Shown: positions 25,763 to 39,563, numbered from the stretch's first letter. The stretch is 64,000 nt of DNA from Jacaranda mimosifolia (GCA_018894105.1 CM032131.1:3684501-3748500); one strand, 5' to 3'. Notes: generated by a model from the sequence alone, not told the origin. Program-made: numbers and translations.

Positions 25763-27129
25763 TGTTGACCTTTTGGTCCAATCATATATTTTGATGATAA
25801 CAAACCAACTCTTGTTATTAGTGATTTCTTGAAGTGATGATTGATACATAAAAAGGGATAAATCAATGGTTTATATCCAATCAAAAATTCAGAAGATAGT
25901 TCTGGAAGAATGAGTGAATTCTAGTTGACCAGAAGTAGTTAACGCTTATTGGTAGAATAAGCTAAAGAATTAAAGTTTCCAGCAAAAAAATGACTTAGAA
26001 ACCTCAGCGTTCAAGTTTCAAATTTGAATTTAAGATTTGAAATAGCTTTAGAGAAGGCGGTCTGTGAAGACAACTCACTTGCATGGAAATTGAAGATGCA
26101 TGAAGTCAAAACTGAGAAGCGAAGATTGTCTTACACAAAAAGAGAAAGTCTAAAAAGAGTTCATACTTGTGAGTAACTTCCACAAACTTCTAGTTTGCCT
26201 ATAAATACTCTAAGATGACCTTCAAATACTAAACAAAGACTCCACAGAAATATCCAAGCTTGTGCATTCACCCACATTCAAGTTCTCTAAAGCTACATTG
26301 AAAAATCTCTCAAGTTTATGAGCTAAAACCTCATCTTCTTCATATCTTCTAGATTGAGTGTTGTACTAAAATTGTTGTAATAAACTTTTTATAAGCTTAA
26401 CCTCTTCTCTCACTGTGAATATTCTGTAAGGTTTAGACTTATTCTTAAAGTCATGGTGCTGAAGGAATTTGTTTCCTTGGATTGACTATTTTGGTTAAGA
26501 CTAATCCATAAAATCTAAGTACTGAAGGAATTTGTTTCCTTAAGATGCATTGTATGAAAGTTCAACCTTAGCCATGTGAAAGGTTAAGTTTTTTATTGTA
26601 CCCTCAAAAATTAAGGTTTGGTCCTTCTGTGTCATAAAGGTCTAGATTTTTTATTGAGTTAGTAAAAGCCAACATTCGGTTCTTCTGTACTACAAAGTAC
26701 TGGGTTAGGATTGCTCTTGGAGAAGTCCATGTTAGGATTGCTCTTGAAAAAAAATCTAGATTAGTATTGTTCCCACAAAAATCTATGGAACATATTAGAT
26801 ATTACTATAAAAAAAATCGTTATAATGACTTTTTCCGAAATCCCAAGTTTCAAAACTTAGGCAGTGCAGTAGGGATCGTTTGGTCTAAAGCTCTCTAAGT
26901 TCCTTGTGTTCTTTACTTTCTTTATTCTTTTCTATCACTCATTGCTTACTTATTGATTACTGCAATTTACATTGTTTATTGTCTTGCTACTAATCAATAA
27001 CCTGTTTGAGGTGATGCAAGTATTGAACTAACAGGATCAGGAAGCAATCATTCCTTATGATATTTCCCCTGTATGGGAAAGGGTCGGAGTAGCATAATTC
27101 GCTCTCTTCTTATGCTCAAGTCTATACCA
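25763..27129 (+). repeat. 3' LTR of the SIRE-like element, 1367 bp
   Basis: Starts TGTTGACCTTTTGG and ends ...TATACCA. Its right half matches 15961-16602. Contains the LTR 'tttataagcttaacctcttctctcactgtgaat' area and an internal duplication of the GAAGGAATTTGTTTCC motif (26462 and 26525). A purine-rich stretch (AAAAGACAGATAT) precedes it in the place of a polypurine tract. Confidence 0.85.
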
Positions 27130-28537
27130 CTAGTTCTAGCTATTTTTCGTTTTTGTTCAAACCATTGCAAAAAGAAATTGCTCCTATTTAAAGGTGTAGA
27201 AAGCCTCCATAACCTAAGTAAGAATTAGTTAAGAATAATTATAGAAGTTACATGAGAACTTGTAGTAGCCAATAAAGTAATTTGTTAGTAGATTAATAAT
27301 AAGTAGGTATATAGTGGGATTAGTGACCAAAAAAATGAGTTAAAAAACTAATGACCTTATTCTCCAGTCATACCACTAATCTCATGATAATATCACAACT
27401 TTTTAATCATCAGTTTAGGTTATATGTAAGACCATTAAGAACTGTAATTTTAATGTTAAAGAACTCCAATTATCAATAGAGAGAGAGAGAATGATACTAA
27501 GGAAGAGAAAGAAGAGATGAGAGAGAATACAATGGGATAAAAATAGAGGAAAGTGACAATAAAGAAGAAAGGGATAATAAGAAGGAGAAATGCATGAGGG
27601 AGAGATAGACAGGTAGACACAAAGGGATATGAACGATGCTGGAGGAAATACAGGAAATGATCAAGTTAAAGTTTCATAGAATTAAGCTTCTTTAAATTTA
27701 GTTAAATTAATAATAAGTGAGAATGACCATATTCTATGGACTCATTTTCAACATGCAAATACTCATTATTAATTGTGGGAGAAAATGATATTTTTATTTA
27801 GATATTAGAAAGAGCCAATATTCAAATAAAACAATGGGTTGATTGATCTCATAGGGAAAAACAAGGGGTTGATTGATCTCATGGGGAAGGGATGATTACG
27901 AGCAATTAAAAGAACAGCTCTCTCTGAAGTAACTAATTCAAAAATTAATATATTTGATGGAGTGCTAGTTAAAATACAAGAAAGTAGAACCAAATTAGGT
28001 GAGCTTGAAGCTATCAGTTGAAACCTCAGTTGCTAGCTAAGGTTTTTGACTATGCCCAAGAAAGGGATGTGGGAACACGCTGCTGTCAAAAAAGCAACCC
28101 TGATAGCATAAGTATAAGAGGGATTTTTTTTCAGAAGAATGAAATTTATTATAAGTATATTACAAAACACTTCTTCAGCTGTATCGTTGTAGATGTACCC
28201 TTTGAGAAATATATGTAACTCAAATTGAACTCAATTTTCATGATTCCATTTTTTTATTTTTATACAAGTTATCAAGAATAATAAACTTCAAGATTGGTGA
28301 GCTAAGTTATTCACCATAAGTAATTGACGCTAAATTTTCACAATTTATTTTCTTATAGACGAGGGTAAGAAACAATTATTCAAACATCTTCAACCAAATA
28401 AAATATGCGTATTCCAGACTCGACTGATTAGGCTTATCTGGTAAGCAACTCCTCGCACCCTTGTTCAGATCGTGTTCTCAGGTCGTGCCCAAGAGTAGAA
28501 GCAACACAGCATTAAAGAAGAGAAAAGAAATTCCGAC
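27130..28537. other. Intergenic DNA downstream of laccase
   Basis: AT-rich with a GA-rich stretch at 27478-27560 and a short direct repeat (ATTGATCTCATRGGGAA) at 27842 and 27869. No gene or element seen. Confidence 0.6.

Positions 28538-28573
<36 letters not shown>
28538..28573. repeat. Compound (GT)n(AT)n microsatellite
   Basis: Alternating GT then TA run, 50-90 bp beyond the laccase stop codon, so probably within or just past its 3' untranslated region. Confidence 0.9.
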
Positions 28574-28624
28574 CTTCAACCTTATTCAAAATTTAATAGA
28601 AATTCACATGATTTTGCTTCATGA

Positions 28625-31161
28625 TCAACAGCGAGGCATATCTGGTGGTGGTGGCAGCATTTGAGCATTAGGGTCTTTGCCATTCTTAACAATGAATGCC
28701 ATTCCCATTCCCCAGCTTACATGGCGCTCAAAATGGCAATGCATGAACCAAACTCCTGCAAGTTCCGTGTTTGTGAAAAATGAGGTTGAATGATGTAAAC
28801 ATTAAAATAAGCAATTGATCATATATAGTACTAATGCGACTATATTAACCTGGATTGTCTGCCCTGAATCTTATTGCTGTCCACCCATTTACTGGCACTG
28901 CAATTGTTTCCATTAGAGGAGGGTCAACAAGATTATAATTCTTAGGATCATTATCTTTGTCGAAGTTCCCCAAACCAGATCCAACCACGTAAAAGCTATA
29001 TCCATGTAAGTGCATAGGATGATCAATGCCAGCTACTGTGTTTGTCCCTTGGAAGACAAGTTCCACTGTCGAATTATATTCAAGAACTCTCGCTCTAGTT
29101 CCATTCTCAGGCCTCCACAGGTCTCGGGGAATAAAATTTTGGGTATAATTGAAAGGAAAAGGTGGATTATCAGGGAAATCAGGATCATAAACTCCACTAA
29201 TGTTGTTATTATAATAAGCTTGAAGAATTGCGATTGTCGGTAGCTGCATAGTTATGTTGTTCACACTTGCCAAGAATCGCTCCTGAAATGGCCCCTGGCA
29301 GGAGTTTCCAGCACATGGGCGTAAATTGATTGAAAGAGTGAAGAATAAGATTGTGTCGACATTTACAGGAACGTTGGCCGGATGTGTTTTGTTAGCCACA
29401 CTTTTAAGTTTTCTAGTAAAATTGAAGGAAGCAAGAGTATTGTTGATATCGGGTAGAGTTGGAAGCGATGGTGATGATGGTGGAGTGTAGTTTCCACTGT
29501 ATTCTATAATTCCAGTTGTGGTTGTGTTGTCAAAATTTCCTCCACTGGCATAAACCCTGGCGGCCATGTAATAGTGACTTGGTGGCTGATTGGCTTCCAA
29601 CAGCAAGTCAATGGTTTGTCCAGGGGAGATGGCAATATAATCGGTGTTCACATGCTTTGTGTAGCTCGCATCTGATCCAACAACAGTGAGATTGTGGTTT
29701 ACAATTTTGAAGAACATAATGTTGTTCATTACTGCATTAACCACTCGGAGCAAGTAAGTCTTGCCAAATTCCACTGTCAGCTTGAACGTGTCTGTATTTG
29801 AATGCCAAGAAGTCAAAGATTTATAATGAGGAAAAGACAAAAAACTTTATGATTATTGTTAATTAATCAAATAACATATATATATATATATATTATATCT
29901 AAAGGGTCATGGATGGCCATTGTATTATACTTCGACCTTATTACCAATTAAATTATATATCTTTGGTTAAGCCATCTCAATCATATGTATGTACTTGTAA
30001 AAAACAATCATCTATAGATATACATATTTCAATTTTTACATGTATATTATTATAATTATTGTCTTAAAATCTATTATAGCATTCTTATAGTCCTACTTTT
30101 GAATATTGACTTGAGCATTGAAGGGTTTTTATTGAGTAAATACCGACGATCCCAACTTTTTTGTTGGATTTCGAATACAGATGGTTCAATCCAAGCTCAT
30201 ATAAATGTGACGCAAGACTAGACACTATTTCCCAAATTGATATCATATAGATAGATACTATCTATATACTAACCTTGTCTTGAGCATGGATATAGATCAC
30301 CGGGTTGACCGTTTATAAGAAAAGCATCGGAAACATTAGGATCAGCTCCATTGGCAAGGAATTCCTCCATAACCGCTTGCACATCAGCATTCCACCACTC
30401 ACCTATGTCGGAATTAAAATACAAGCTTATATAAAACCTTCTCAATTTCTCCTTTTATTATAAACTCAAACTATATCATGCATACCTAATAAGATGGGCA
30501 CTTCTGCATAAGGCTTGGGGAAAGGATAGGGCTTTCTCCTTTGGGGTAAAATAACGAGTGCACCATAGACGGTAGCTCTCGACCACTCACTGTGGGCATG
30601 CCACCATAGAGTTCCTTCCTCGTCGGATAGCACAATTCGTTGCCTAAATGTTGTACCGGGACTAATTGGGCACTGCGTGACATACTCAGGGCCATCTGAC
30701 CATGGATACCTTGGCATCTTCACTCCGTGCCTGCAGATCAAATTAACAAATCATTTCTGACAAATAGTATGTGCCTAACTTATAAATTGTGGTAATACAG
30801 AATTTCATTTTACCAGTGAATGGTTATGTTATGGCCGGCACGGTTATGGACATCAACAATGACTAAATCTCCTTTTCTTGCATGTATAGTTGGCCCTGGA
30901 AACTGATCATTTATAGTCAAAATAGTCTTGCTGGTGCAAAGCCTTGTGTATGAAGTACTTCTCAGCTGCAAATTTAATTAATTAAAATGAAAGCATAATT
31001 AGCTCCCAGCCACTGTGCAAAATTTTTGGGAAAGAATGACATTAAATTAATTAACTTACGACGAACTTGTAGCGACGGGCTAATCCTTGGCCTGATGTTA
31101 CACCACCAAGCAGCAGAATGCATATGAAATGCAAGATGAAAACTTTTGTAATAAGCCACAT
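28625..31161 (-). CDS. LAC: Laccase (multicopper oxidase), complete, six exons
   Basis: A secreted copper oxidase expected to oxidise phenolics (monolignols or flavonoids) with O2. Exons on the minus strand: 31161-31060, 30965-30814, 30730-30486, 30402-30274, 29791-28850, 28755-28625 (102, 152, 245, 129, 942 and 131 bp). All introns are GT-AG (94, 83, 83, 482 and 94 bp). The 1701-bp CDS encodes 566 aa with no break. Lengths 152, 245 and 129 are those typical of plant laccases. Residues 1-24 look like a signal peptide. Copper ligands: HWHG 84-87; WWHAH 127-131; HPMHLHG 467-473; HCHFERH 529-535, with Met540 at the axial type-1 position. Ends PPPPDMPRC, as laccases do. Many N-x-S/T sites suit a secreted glycoprotein. 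The exact orthologue and substrate cannot be told. Confidence 0.95.
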
Positions 31162-31264
31162 TGCTTGCAGAAAATGAGTGATTCAATAATCTTCCTAATT
31201 CTATTGGTTGTATTGTTTTATCTTTTTTCATGTGTTGCTCTCCAGGCTGGAGAAAATGGTCCAA

Positions 31265-31272
31265 TATTTATA
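31265..31272 (-). promoter_or_regulatory. Laccase TATA box
   Basis: TATAAATA on the minus strand, 104-111 bp upstream of the laccase ATG, in context CACCTATAAATATTGG. Implies a 5' untranslated leader of about 75 bp. Confidence 0.65.
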
Positions 31273-32219
31273 GGTGAGAATGTTCTAATACTTGTGAAAA
31301 TATATTGTCATATTAATTATATCCACCACATGTATGTCTGAAGTTGCTCGTATGAATGAAATGATCACATGGAATTTGATCTTTGTTGTTTTGATTTAAA
31401 AGTATTTTGACAAAGCATATTCAATCAAGACAAAATTCCTCTTGGTAACAAAGGAAAAAACGCTTGATATATAATAATTGTGACTAGTAGACTGAAAATG
31501 ATTACATGAATAAAGAAAAATAGGTTATATAGAAGTCCTGTTACGTTGATTGTGAAACTTTCTTGTATTTCAAGTTTGCGTGGATGTTGATGTGGGTGGC
31601 CCACACATGGCTGTAGATTTACAACATTGCCCTAAGGGTAAAATAATTTATTCTCTAGGCCTCGATCTTATACATCCAACATGGTATAACATTCCACACC
31701 CTTTTTCTTTTATATATATATATATATACAAATGCACATAAATTAAAAGTTTGTTAAAATTCAATTTTTAAAACTCACACACACAAGAGTGAAGGTAATA
31801 TGATTGAATCAAATAACTATATGGCATTCCACAACTTTAGAGACTAAATGATGTGTATCTCCTAGATAGTCTTAGCATCTCCATATATAACACAAAATTT
31901 GCATCAATAACAAGCATTAGATGTGCTACACTCCCGAATCTTACTAGGTATGACTTCCTTGAAATTATCCAAGTATGTTCTCAACTTAACTCCTCCCAAT
32001 CCACTCTTATTCACTTGAGATGAAATTAGAGAGAAATTCTTTATGAATGATAGATCGACAAGGTTACAGAATCTGAAATGGATAATTAAAATTAGAGATG
32101 GAATTACAAATCATGTAAGTATTTTAAAATATTTATGAATTTAGAGACATAAAGGTGGGAAATTTACGGAATTGGATGTGGATTTTTGTAAAAGAATGAT
32201 AAGAAATCGGATATGAAAT
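31273..32219. other. Laccase upstream region
   Basis: AT-rich, with a TA microsatellite at 31713-31729. No gene or recognisable mobile element; presumed promoter-proximal DNA of the laccase. Confidence 0.5.
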
Positions 32220-32222
32220 TTA

Positions 32223-32590
32223 GAGGGTGTTTGGGTGAGCTTATAGGCTCTTTAAAACATCTCATAAGATGTTTAAGAGCTTATAAGTTGATAAAAAGTG
32301 TTTGGTAAATTTTTTTTAAAAAAAGAGCTTATAAGATCCTAAAATAAGATGTTAGGAGCTTATAAATTCTTTTTAAAAAAGTAAAAAGACTTTAACTTAT
32401 TTTTAAGATCTTAACAAGCTCCTTCGTTTTAATCATTTTAATTACAAAATTGCTACTATTAACATCTTATAATCTTCAAGATCTTATTTTATCCAAATAC
32501 TTCAATAACTTATTTTAAGAATAAGATCTAACATCTTATAAGATATAGGAGCTTATAAGATGTTTTAAATAAGTTTAGACAAACACCCTC
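32223..32590. mobile_element. Tourist-like MITE (PIF/Harbinger type), 368 bp
   Basis: Terminal inverted repeats GAGGGTGTTTGG... and ...CAAACACCCTC, flanked by the 3-bp target duplication TTA (32220-32222 and 32591-32593). The interior is a long imperfect foldback rich in 'cttataagat' and 'ttaggagctt'. No coding capacity. It lies about 1.06 kb upstream of the laccase start. Confidence 0.8.
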
Positions 32591-32706
32591 TTAATTGGGT
32601 CTCTCAATTTAGAGAAGCAGCTTTTTGCTAGTGATTTAGATTAAGACAAAGGAATCCATCTATACTTTATATGCCAAAGATGTCAATAGGGCTTCACATA
32701 CAGAAA

Positions 32707-32711
<5 letters not shown>

Positions 32712-32754
<43 letters not shown>
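32712..32754. repeat. Compound (AC)n(AT)n microsatellite
   Basis: A run of AC followed by AT; the neighbouring short frame encoding a Thr-His run is just this repeat. Confidence 0.9.
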
Positions 32755-35700
32755 TTAAACATGGTTTTTTGCAATGGTAAAAAGTTTTTGCTAGAATATT
32801 TTATAATAAATGGATCTTGTGATTTTAAGTACCCAAATTGCTTGAGTTTGAATTAATGCAAATAACATTGATTCAATTTCAGGGCCGCCTAGAACAGGGG
32901 TGACCATACTCACTCTATTTATTTTTTATAATAAATATTTTCATTTGAATCAAAGTCATTGGATCCTTATAATCAATTAGTCAATTGCAATTAAAAATAA
33001 TAAAATAGAATTCAATATTTCCATTAACTGGAATATTGAGCATATAGAAGCTAGTTGCGTTCAATTTCTTGTAGTCGTAGTTTTTTATCTTATATATATG
33101 TAGTTGTTGGGCTTCCATGCCATGATGCCACCTACTAAAAATGGATCAACTTGCAACCATATCACTGCCAATACCAATTACATTTCTTTCTTCTTTTTAC
33201 TTCAACAAGTGTTTGCCCTCCTTTTTGTTTTTTCTGTGTTTTTCTTCACATATTGGTGATCAGACAACAAACATAATTAATGTAAATAAAACATGCATGT
33301 ACCAATTATCAAAGTAATGCCGCCCATGTGAAACATATATGCATATATATATATATATGTATATGTATGTCTGTATAGTTTATTAAGTCATTTGGATAGA
33401 CATGAATTAATGCTGATTACTGTTTTAAATGAAACTTCAGTTTCAACAACATATAAGAAAATGCCCAATTCTTTCTATATATTTTTAAGACAGAGATCAG
33501 ATAGCGACGGATATAATTTAGTATTTATGTTTGACACTATGCAATTATAAATCCTATAACAATATTTAATGTTGGGGTGGATAAAGAGACAAGGCCATAA
33601 ATATATATTAATCTATCCCAGTGATCATAACTCGTGAATTAATTGTAAAAGTGGTTGTTAATTCAGAAAATTATTTTCCAAGCCCCATAACTATGGAACT
33701 GTCAGCTTTTGGTCTCGTTAGGTACCTCTTTGATTTATTTAGTCCTCTACCTTATTTATATATATGTATGTATCTTTAAATTTTCTCATGGCATTAGATC
33801 ACATTGTTATTTTAATTTGTTAGCCCTATAATAAGTATTTTCTCATGCTAACTAATCATACTTATATATTGGCTACTAGCAGAGTCGTCTTACACATACA
33901 TGAGTACATAATACATATTGATCATCAGGCAAACAGCCACTGATAAAATTTTAAATTTACGTTTGACAATAAGAATTGGTTAAAGCCATGGGATCTATGA
34001 CTACTACAACGAAAATAAAAATTAGAGATAAAATTGCAAGCATCAATGTAAAAATTATCACAAATTATATAAATTAATTAGTGATGAAAGATTTTGTTTT
34101 TACCACACTAATGATTTTTACAAACATAATAGTGATAGTAATAGTATTTAAGTTGACATTATTACAAATCAAATGATAATAATAGTAATAGACATATAGT
34201 GACACCCTAATGATAACAAAATTTTATTACAAATTTAGTATTTATGTGTCACTGATTATCATAGCAACAATCATTAAGTCATATTGTGACATGCAAAATC
34301 AAGCATGAAATGTCATTGTTTTAGTGTGTCGTGTCGTCAATTTTAGTCATCATACTATGAATTTCTTTTGAAATCTAGTTAAATATGATAATTTTTATGA
34401 AATATATAAGACTAAATTTGAAATTCAGCATGTTACGGGATAAAATCTTAAAATGGACAAAGTTGTAGGATCAAAGATATAGACAAAATATTAAAAAAAT
34501 TTGTTGCTTAAGATATATTATTAATAACAAATTAAAAGTTATTACAGCTTAATATATAATGATAATTTTTTTATTGTCATTTATTTTTCTGTCACTAATA
34601 TTATATTTTTTTTATCGTGAACTTATGATAACGAACTCAAAATATTACTTTTTGACCCCATATTTTGGTCAAGTTAGAAATTAGTAAAAAGTTGAGAGTA
34701 TTATATTTGACTTTATCTTGTAGATAACTGGATGTTATGCGTGAACTGAAAGGAAATTTGCTTTCGTGGATCAAAATGATAAGGGTACGTTATTGTACAA
34801 TCTCCAGTGGGGGTTTCTTTGAAATAGACATGGCTAGGACGGTGAAGGCATCTTCTCGACTTTTGAGGCGGCAGGTGTCTCACTTTTATGGTCCCATTTG
34901 GTTTTATTTCAATTTCTAATTTTTATTTTTATTACTTCTAAAATTTGAAAAATTAATTAATAGAGATGGATTGAAAACGAATTTGTATTTGAACAAATTA
35001 TTTTTTTTAAAAAATAATTATTTTGAGTTTAGTAGGTTGTAGGTGGAAAGAGTAAAAATAATGGAATAGAGAGAAAAGATATATAAGTTATTGTGATAAG
35101 ATATATAAGTTATTAAAAAATGTATTTTTAAAATGAAAATAAAAATAATATTAGATGAAATTAGGTAAAATATGATGTGTTTTATTTGAAAAATAATAGA
35201 AAATGAAAATAGGAGTTATGGAAATGAAACCAAACGAGGCCAATTGATAATTCAATCAAAAATAAAAGATCGATTTCATTGTCGGTACGAATAAATTAAT
35301 TGACTAGAGTACTTTAAAGAAAATGTCATAATTATTATGTTGGTCTATTCTTCGTTAATTTGCGTCAAACATGTGAAACTCGAGACGATGTGAGAATTGA
35401 ATCCATGTGTGAGTAATAATTAGTGTAAGTGAATGATGAGAATAAATCATTTACAGTTATCCCTGTCTGATAAATGACTGCTGAAAGCTCTTGTAATCTA
35501 ACATGAAAAAAAAATAATAATAATAATAATTAGTGTAAATTGCCGGAGTAGGAAATTTGTGATAGATGTCTTTAAATATATATTAATGCAATTAACTTAT
35601 TTTCCCTCTAAAATAATTATTTGTCAATATTTTTCTTTTGTATTTATAATTATAGAAATTTAATCTTAAAATTTTATTCCATTAAAAAAAATAAAAAATT

Positions 35701-37673
35701 TACCACTTTAACAATAGCTTTAAAAATATAAAAAATAATTAATTCATTCATTAAAGTTGTTGTCTTCTTAATATTTCTATATTATATTTGTAATATTTGT
35801 GTAATGAACAGGTGCCTTTATAAAATATGTCACTACTAGCATGTGTTATGTGCTATGAACAAATTCAATTAATTATAATTAAAAATATAATTTATAAATT
35901 ATTCTAATTTTGAGTAAAAATAAATTTACTTCATGATGTATTTTTTAATAAGAAAAATACTACAAAATTTAAACATTTTCACAAAATCAAAATGTATAAA
36001 TATAAAAAATAATTGAAAGTTATGTCTGTCACAATATCATCATATTTATAAAGGCACGATCTAAAAATACAAAAGCACTTGTTTTCCATAAGAAATAACA
36101 ACTCAATGAATTTAAAACAACTCAAACAAAATAATAAAATTACAAAGCTTGAAAAGATATAAAATGATAAAATATTGAGAACATAAAAACTTACTGCATC
36201 AACTCAAGTAAAAGGTAAAAATTATATTAAACTTTTTTAAAAGGTAATTAAACATTATACAAAATAAAAATTAATTTATATATATGAAAAAGAATATGAT
36301 CGGATATTAGTATTTACCTTTCACAATCATTCTTATTTAAATTATCTAATCTAAAAATACAAATAAAAGGAAAAAATTGAAATCTTTTTATGATATTCTA
36401 ACTCTCTGATTTGTCAAAATATTAGTAATAAAAATTAGAAGAATTATGATTTTCACTTATGAATATCCAAAGAAAGAAAAATATATATAAGTGCATGTGA
36501 TCATTTTTAATCTATTATTTTCTTTGACCTATTATTATTTGTGCAGGTTTCACATGTCTACTGTTTTTTTGGGTCGATCGTATCTACCACAAATTTTATT
36601 TTCTTATTTAAGAAAAAATCCAAATTCTTTATATATTTATTTTTACACGTTTGAATCATGAATGCACAAGAAAATTTTGCAAATAAAATAAATATTGAAA
36701 ATAAAAATTAATTATGCCAAAACAAATTTTGTTAAATTAAACTAAGAATAAAACTACAATTATTTGTAATTTTTTTAGTTAGAGATATATTATATTATTT
36801 TGGACTTCTTTCTCTTTATTTCTCTCGGAGCTTCGAAAAGCACATTTTCTAATTCAACAAATAGTTGAGATTCAGATGTTTAGCTTGATGGATGAATAAT
36901 AAAGAACTTGAATAGATAATAGAGAATTAAATAAATCATAAAGTTTTATTTTTCAATAGACTTTTTAAATAATTTATAAAGTGTTCTCTTGTCTCATCAT
37001 TAAAATGTCTATTAATAGAAATTAATAAGATATATAATTAAAATATTTTTTTGAAAAAAATAAAAAAATCAGAAGTATAATCTCGTTAATGATGCAAAGA
37101 TCATAATAACAATTTTTATAATAATGAATGATTTAAAATATTAATAATTTTTCAATACAATAAATTTTATTTGATTTTGTTTATGGATTTTTTTATTATT
37201 TCTGAAGATTATCAAATAAACATATTTTGCGTACTATTGTAAATTATTATGAGATAATAATTAATTTTCAATGTTTTAACATAACATATAATATGCTTCA
37301 ATATTACGTTAAGGACAACATGTACAAACGATTTAATACGATTCTTAGTTTCAATAAAAATTTATTCATCTAATATTCTTCCTATCAAATATTGTGTATA
37401 TATAGAATATTTATTTGTATATACTTATTAAACAAAAATGTGTATATGAATGTATACAAAAATGTGTATATGGAAGTATAGACCTAAGTATCGAAAAAAT
37501 GTGCAAATAAATTTACTAAAAAATATAAAATTATGTCATTGACTATCTTAAGCATTTATTTATTATGCTTTTGAAATTTTAATTACATCAACATTATATT
37601 TATGTATGCTGGAAGAAATTTGCTTAAAAAATTTGGGATTTTTTCTATCATTGTGTTATTTTTGAAAAGCTAA
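32755..37673. other. AT-rich intergenic stretch
   Basis: About 75-80 per cent AT with TA runs (33343-33365, 33757-33766) and an (AAT)n run at 35508-35531. Apart from a possible CACTA-like element at 34001-34620, no gene or element is recognised. Confidence 0.5.
34001..34620. repeat. Possible CACTA-like short element
   Basis: The left end ACTACAACGAAAATAAAAATTAG resembles the reverse complement of the right end (TCACGATAAAAAAAATATAA then ATTAGTGAC). The interior repeats motifs such as 'tagtgac' and 'atgataa' in both orientations. No target duplication confirmed. Confidence 0.25.
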
Positions 37674-39254
37674 GGCTCTGTTCTCTTATGTTTTTGGTGT
37701 TTTTTGGAAAATATTTTGAGAAAAAAATTGGAAAAAGTATTAAGTGTTTCTTATTTTTTGGGAAAATAGAAAAAATGATTTGAGAATGAATTGTTTGTTT
37801 CTTTGTGTTTTGAGAGGAGAAAAATTTACTGTAAATGTTAAATCAGTTGCTTTTTTGTTGGGTTTGTAAGGTGAAAATAATTTTTTTATTTAATGTATGT
37901 ATGTATATTTATAGTTTGATGATGTGTGTGTGTGTGTGTGTGTGTTTCTGTGTGTGTGTGTATAATGATTGATATATGGTTGTAATAAAATGATGTGTAA
38001 TTAATTTAATTGGTGATTTATTTTGAAATTTATATTTTTTATAAATTTAACATTAGCAAATGATGTATCATATGGAAGAAAATATTTATTAATAAATATT
38101 AATTACTTATCAAAACATAATTATATCTTAATTATAAAAAATCGGCTTATATCATAATTGTTAATATCGGCTTATATAAAAAAATTGATTACTTTACATT
38201 AATTATAAACTCATTACTATTTATTAATTAAAATATAATTATTTAACTATTTATTATTTATTATTTATGTACAAATAAAACTTAGTTATAGATTTAAATA
38301 AAATAATTTATTTAATAATTTATATATAATACTCATAACAACTAACCAGATTAAAAAATAAATAATTTTATGTTATATGAAATTAAATCATCTTAAATTA
38401 TTTATTAAAAAATAAACATAATATTTAATTATACGTAAAAATATGAAACATAATTAATATATAAATAATAAGTTATTTAAATAATTAAATAAATTAATTT
38501 AATACATTACTTAATTACTTTAACTCGTTATTTAATTAATACATTATTTAGTAAATAAATTACCTAGTAAATAATTAAACAATTTTTACTTAAATTTAAT
38601 TAATTTTCTCGATAATTACTTTCATTATATTAATATTAACTTATTAAACTTAATAGATTATTAAATAAATATCACACTATAATTAAATTTTTTATTATAA
38701 TTTTGAATAAATGTGAAGATTAATATTTAACGAAGATTAAGTTTTTCGAAGAAGATTTATTTATTTATTATATCAAGTTAAAACATCTTAAATAATTTAT
38801 TAAATGAATAAATGTAATATTTAATTAATAGATTAAATATTAAATATAACTAAATACATTATTTAATTAATTAATTTGATACGTTATCTAGTAAATAAAT
38901 TATTTAGTAATAATATAAATAATATTTAATTAAATTCGACAATTACTTTAATTAAATTTGTAAACATAAGTTTTAGAATTTTATAACTAACAAAATTTTA
39001 ATATTTTCGTATATGTATGTGTGTGTGTGTGTGTGGATGAGTGAAATAAGAGAGTGATAAATGAATGAGTGATGTAAAAGGTAAAGTGAGAAAATGAGGG
39101 GCTAGGTATGGTTTTAGGGTGTAGGGTATTTTGAGATTGTTTTGGGAGGAGTTTTTTGGATATAAATTTTTTGTATTTTAGGAGAATGTATGCATATTTT
39201 GGGATTGTTTTGGGAGTTGAAAAATATTTTATGAAAATGGTAAAGAACTGGTCC
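37674..39254. mobile_element. Possible non-autonomous TIR transposon, 1.58 kb
   Basis: The ends look like diverged inverted repeats: left GGCTCTGTTCTCTTA, right (rc) GGACCAGTTCTTTA, each followed by an 'AAAATATTTT' block. A TAA flanks both sides (37671-37673 and 39255-39257), which would suit PIF/Harbinger. The interior is very AT-rich with TG runs at 37923-37960 and 39016-39034, and no reading frame. Confidence 0.45.
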
Positions 39255-39542
39255 TAAAACTTTTTAGTTGAAAAATATTATAATATAAAATAAAATTGAG
39301 AGGTTATAGAAGTAATACATCATATTTATAATATATTTTAGATTTAAATTAAAATATTAGTTATATTTTTTTTATATATGACTTTATCTAAACATATTTT
39401 GCATATTTAAAAGAGATTATCTTAAAAAAACTTTAAATTGGAAAACTCTGAATGAGTTTAGGTCCTTATGATATACATATCAATCAATACTAAATTATTC
39501 ATTTATCAAATTTTAAATTCTTTCACAAAAAATAAATAAACA

Positions 39543-39563
39543 ACGACGACGACGACGACGATG

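Larger units (their letters stand above)
15961..27129 (+). mobile_element. SIRE/Maximus-like Ty1/copia retrotransposon, degenerate
   Basis: A plus-strand copia element with 5' LTR remnant, primer-binding site, gag, protease, integrase, RT, RNase H, an extra envelope-like region, and a full 3' LTR. The LTR start TGTTGACCTTTTGGTCCAAT, the long region between pol and the 3' LTR, and the gag type point to the SIRE lineage. Every coding part holds stops or frameshifts. The left LTR lacks its first half, so no target duplication can be checked. A 1.6-kb Mutator-like element interrupts pol. Confidence 0.85.

Noticed and set aside
28461..28664. Frame with CVCVCVYIYIYI pattern
   Set aside because: Produced by the GT/TA microsatellite and antisense to the end of the laccase.
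29010..29243. Plus-strand frame of 77 codons
   Set aside because: Shadow on the opposite strand of laccase exon 5.
30974..31341. Two frames around the laccase start
   Set aside because: Both overlap the signal-peptide exon, intron 1 or promoter and lack any pattern of their own.
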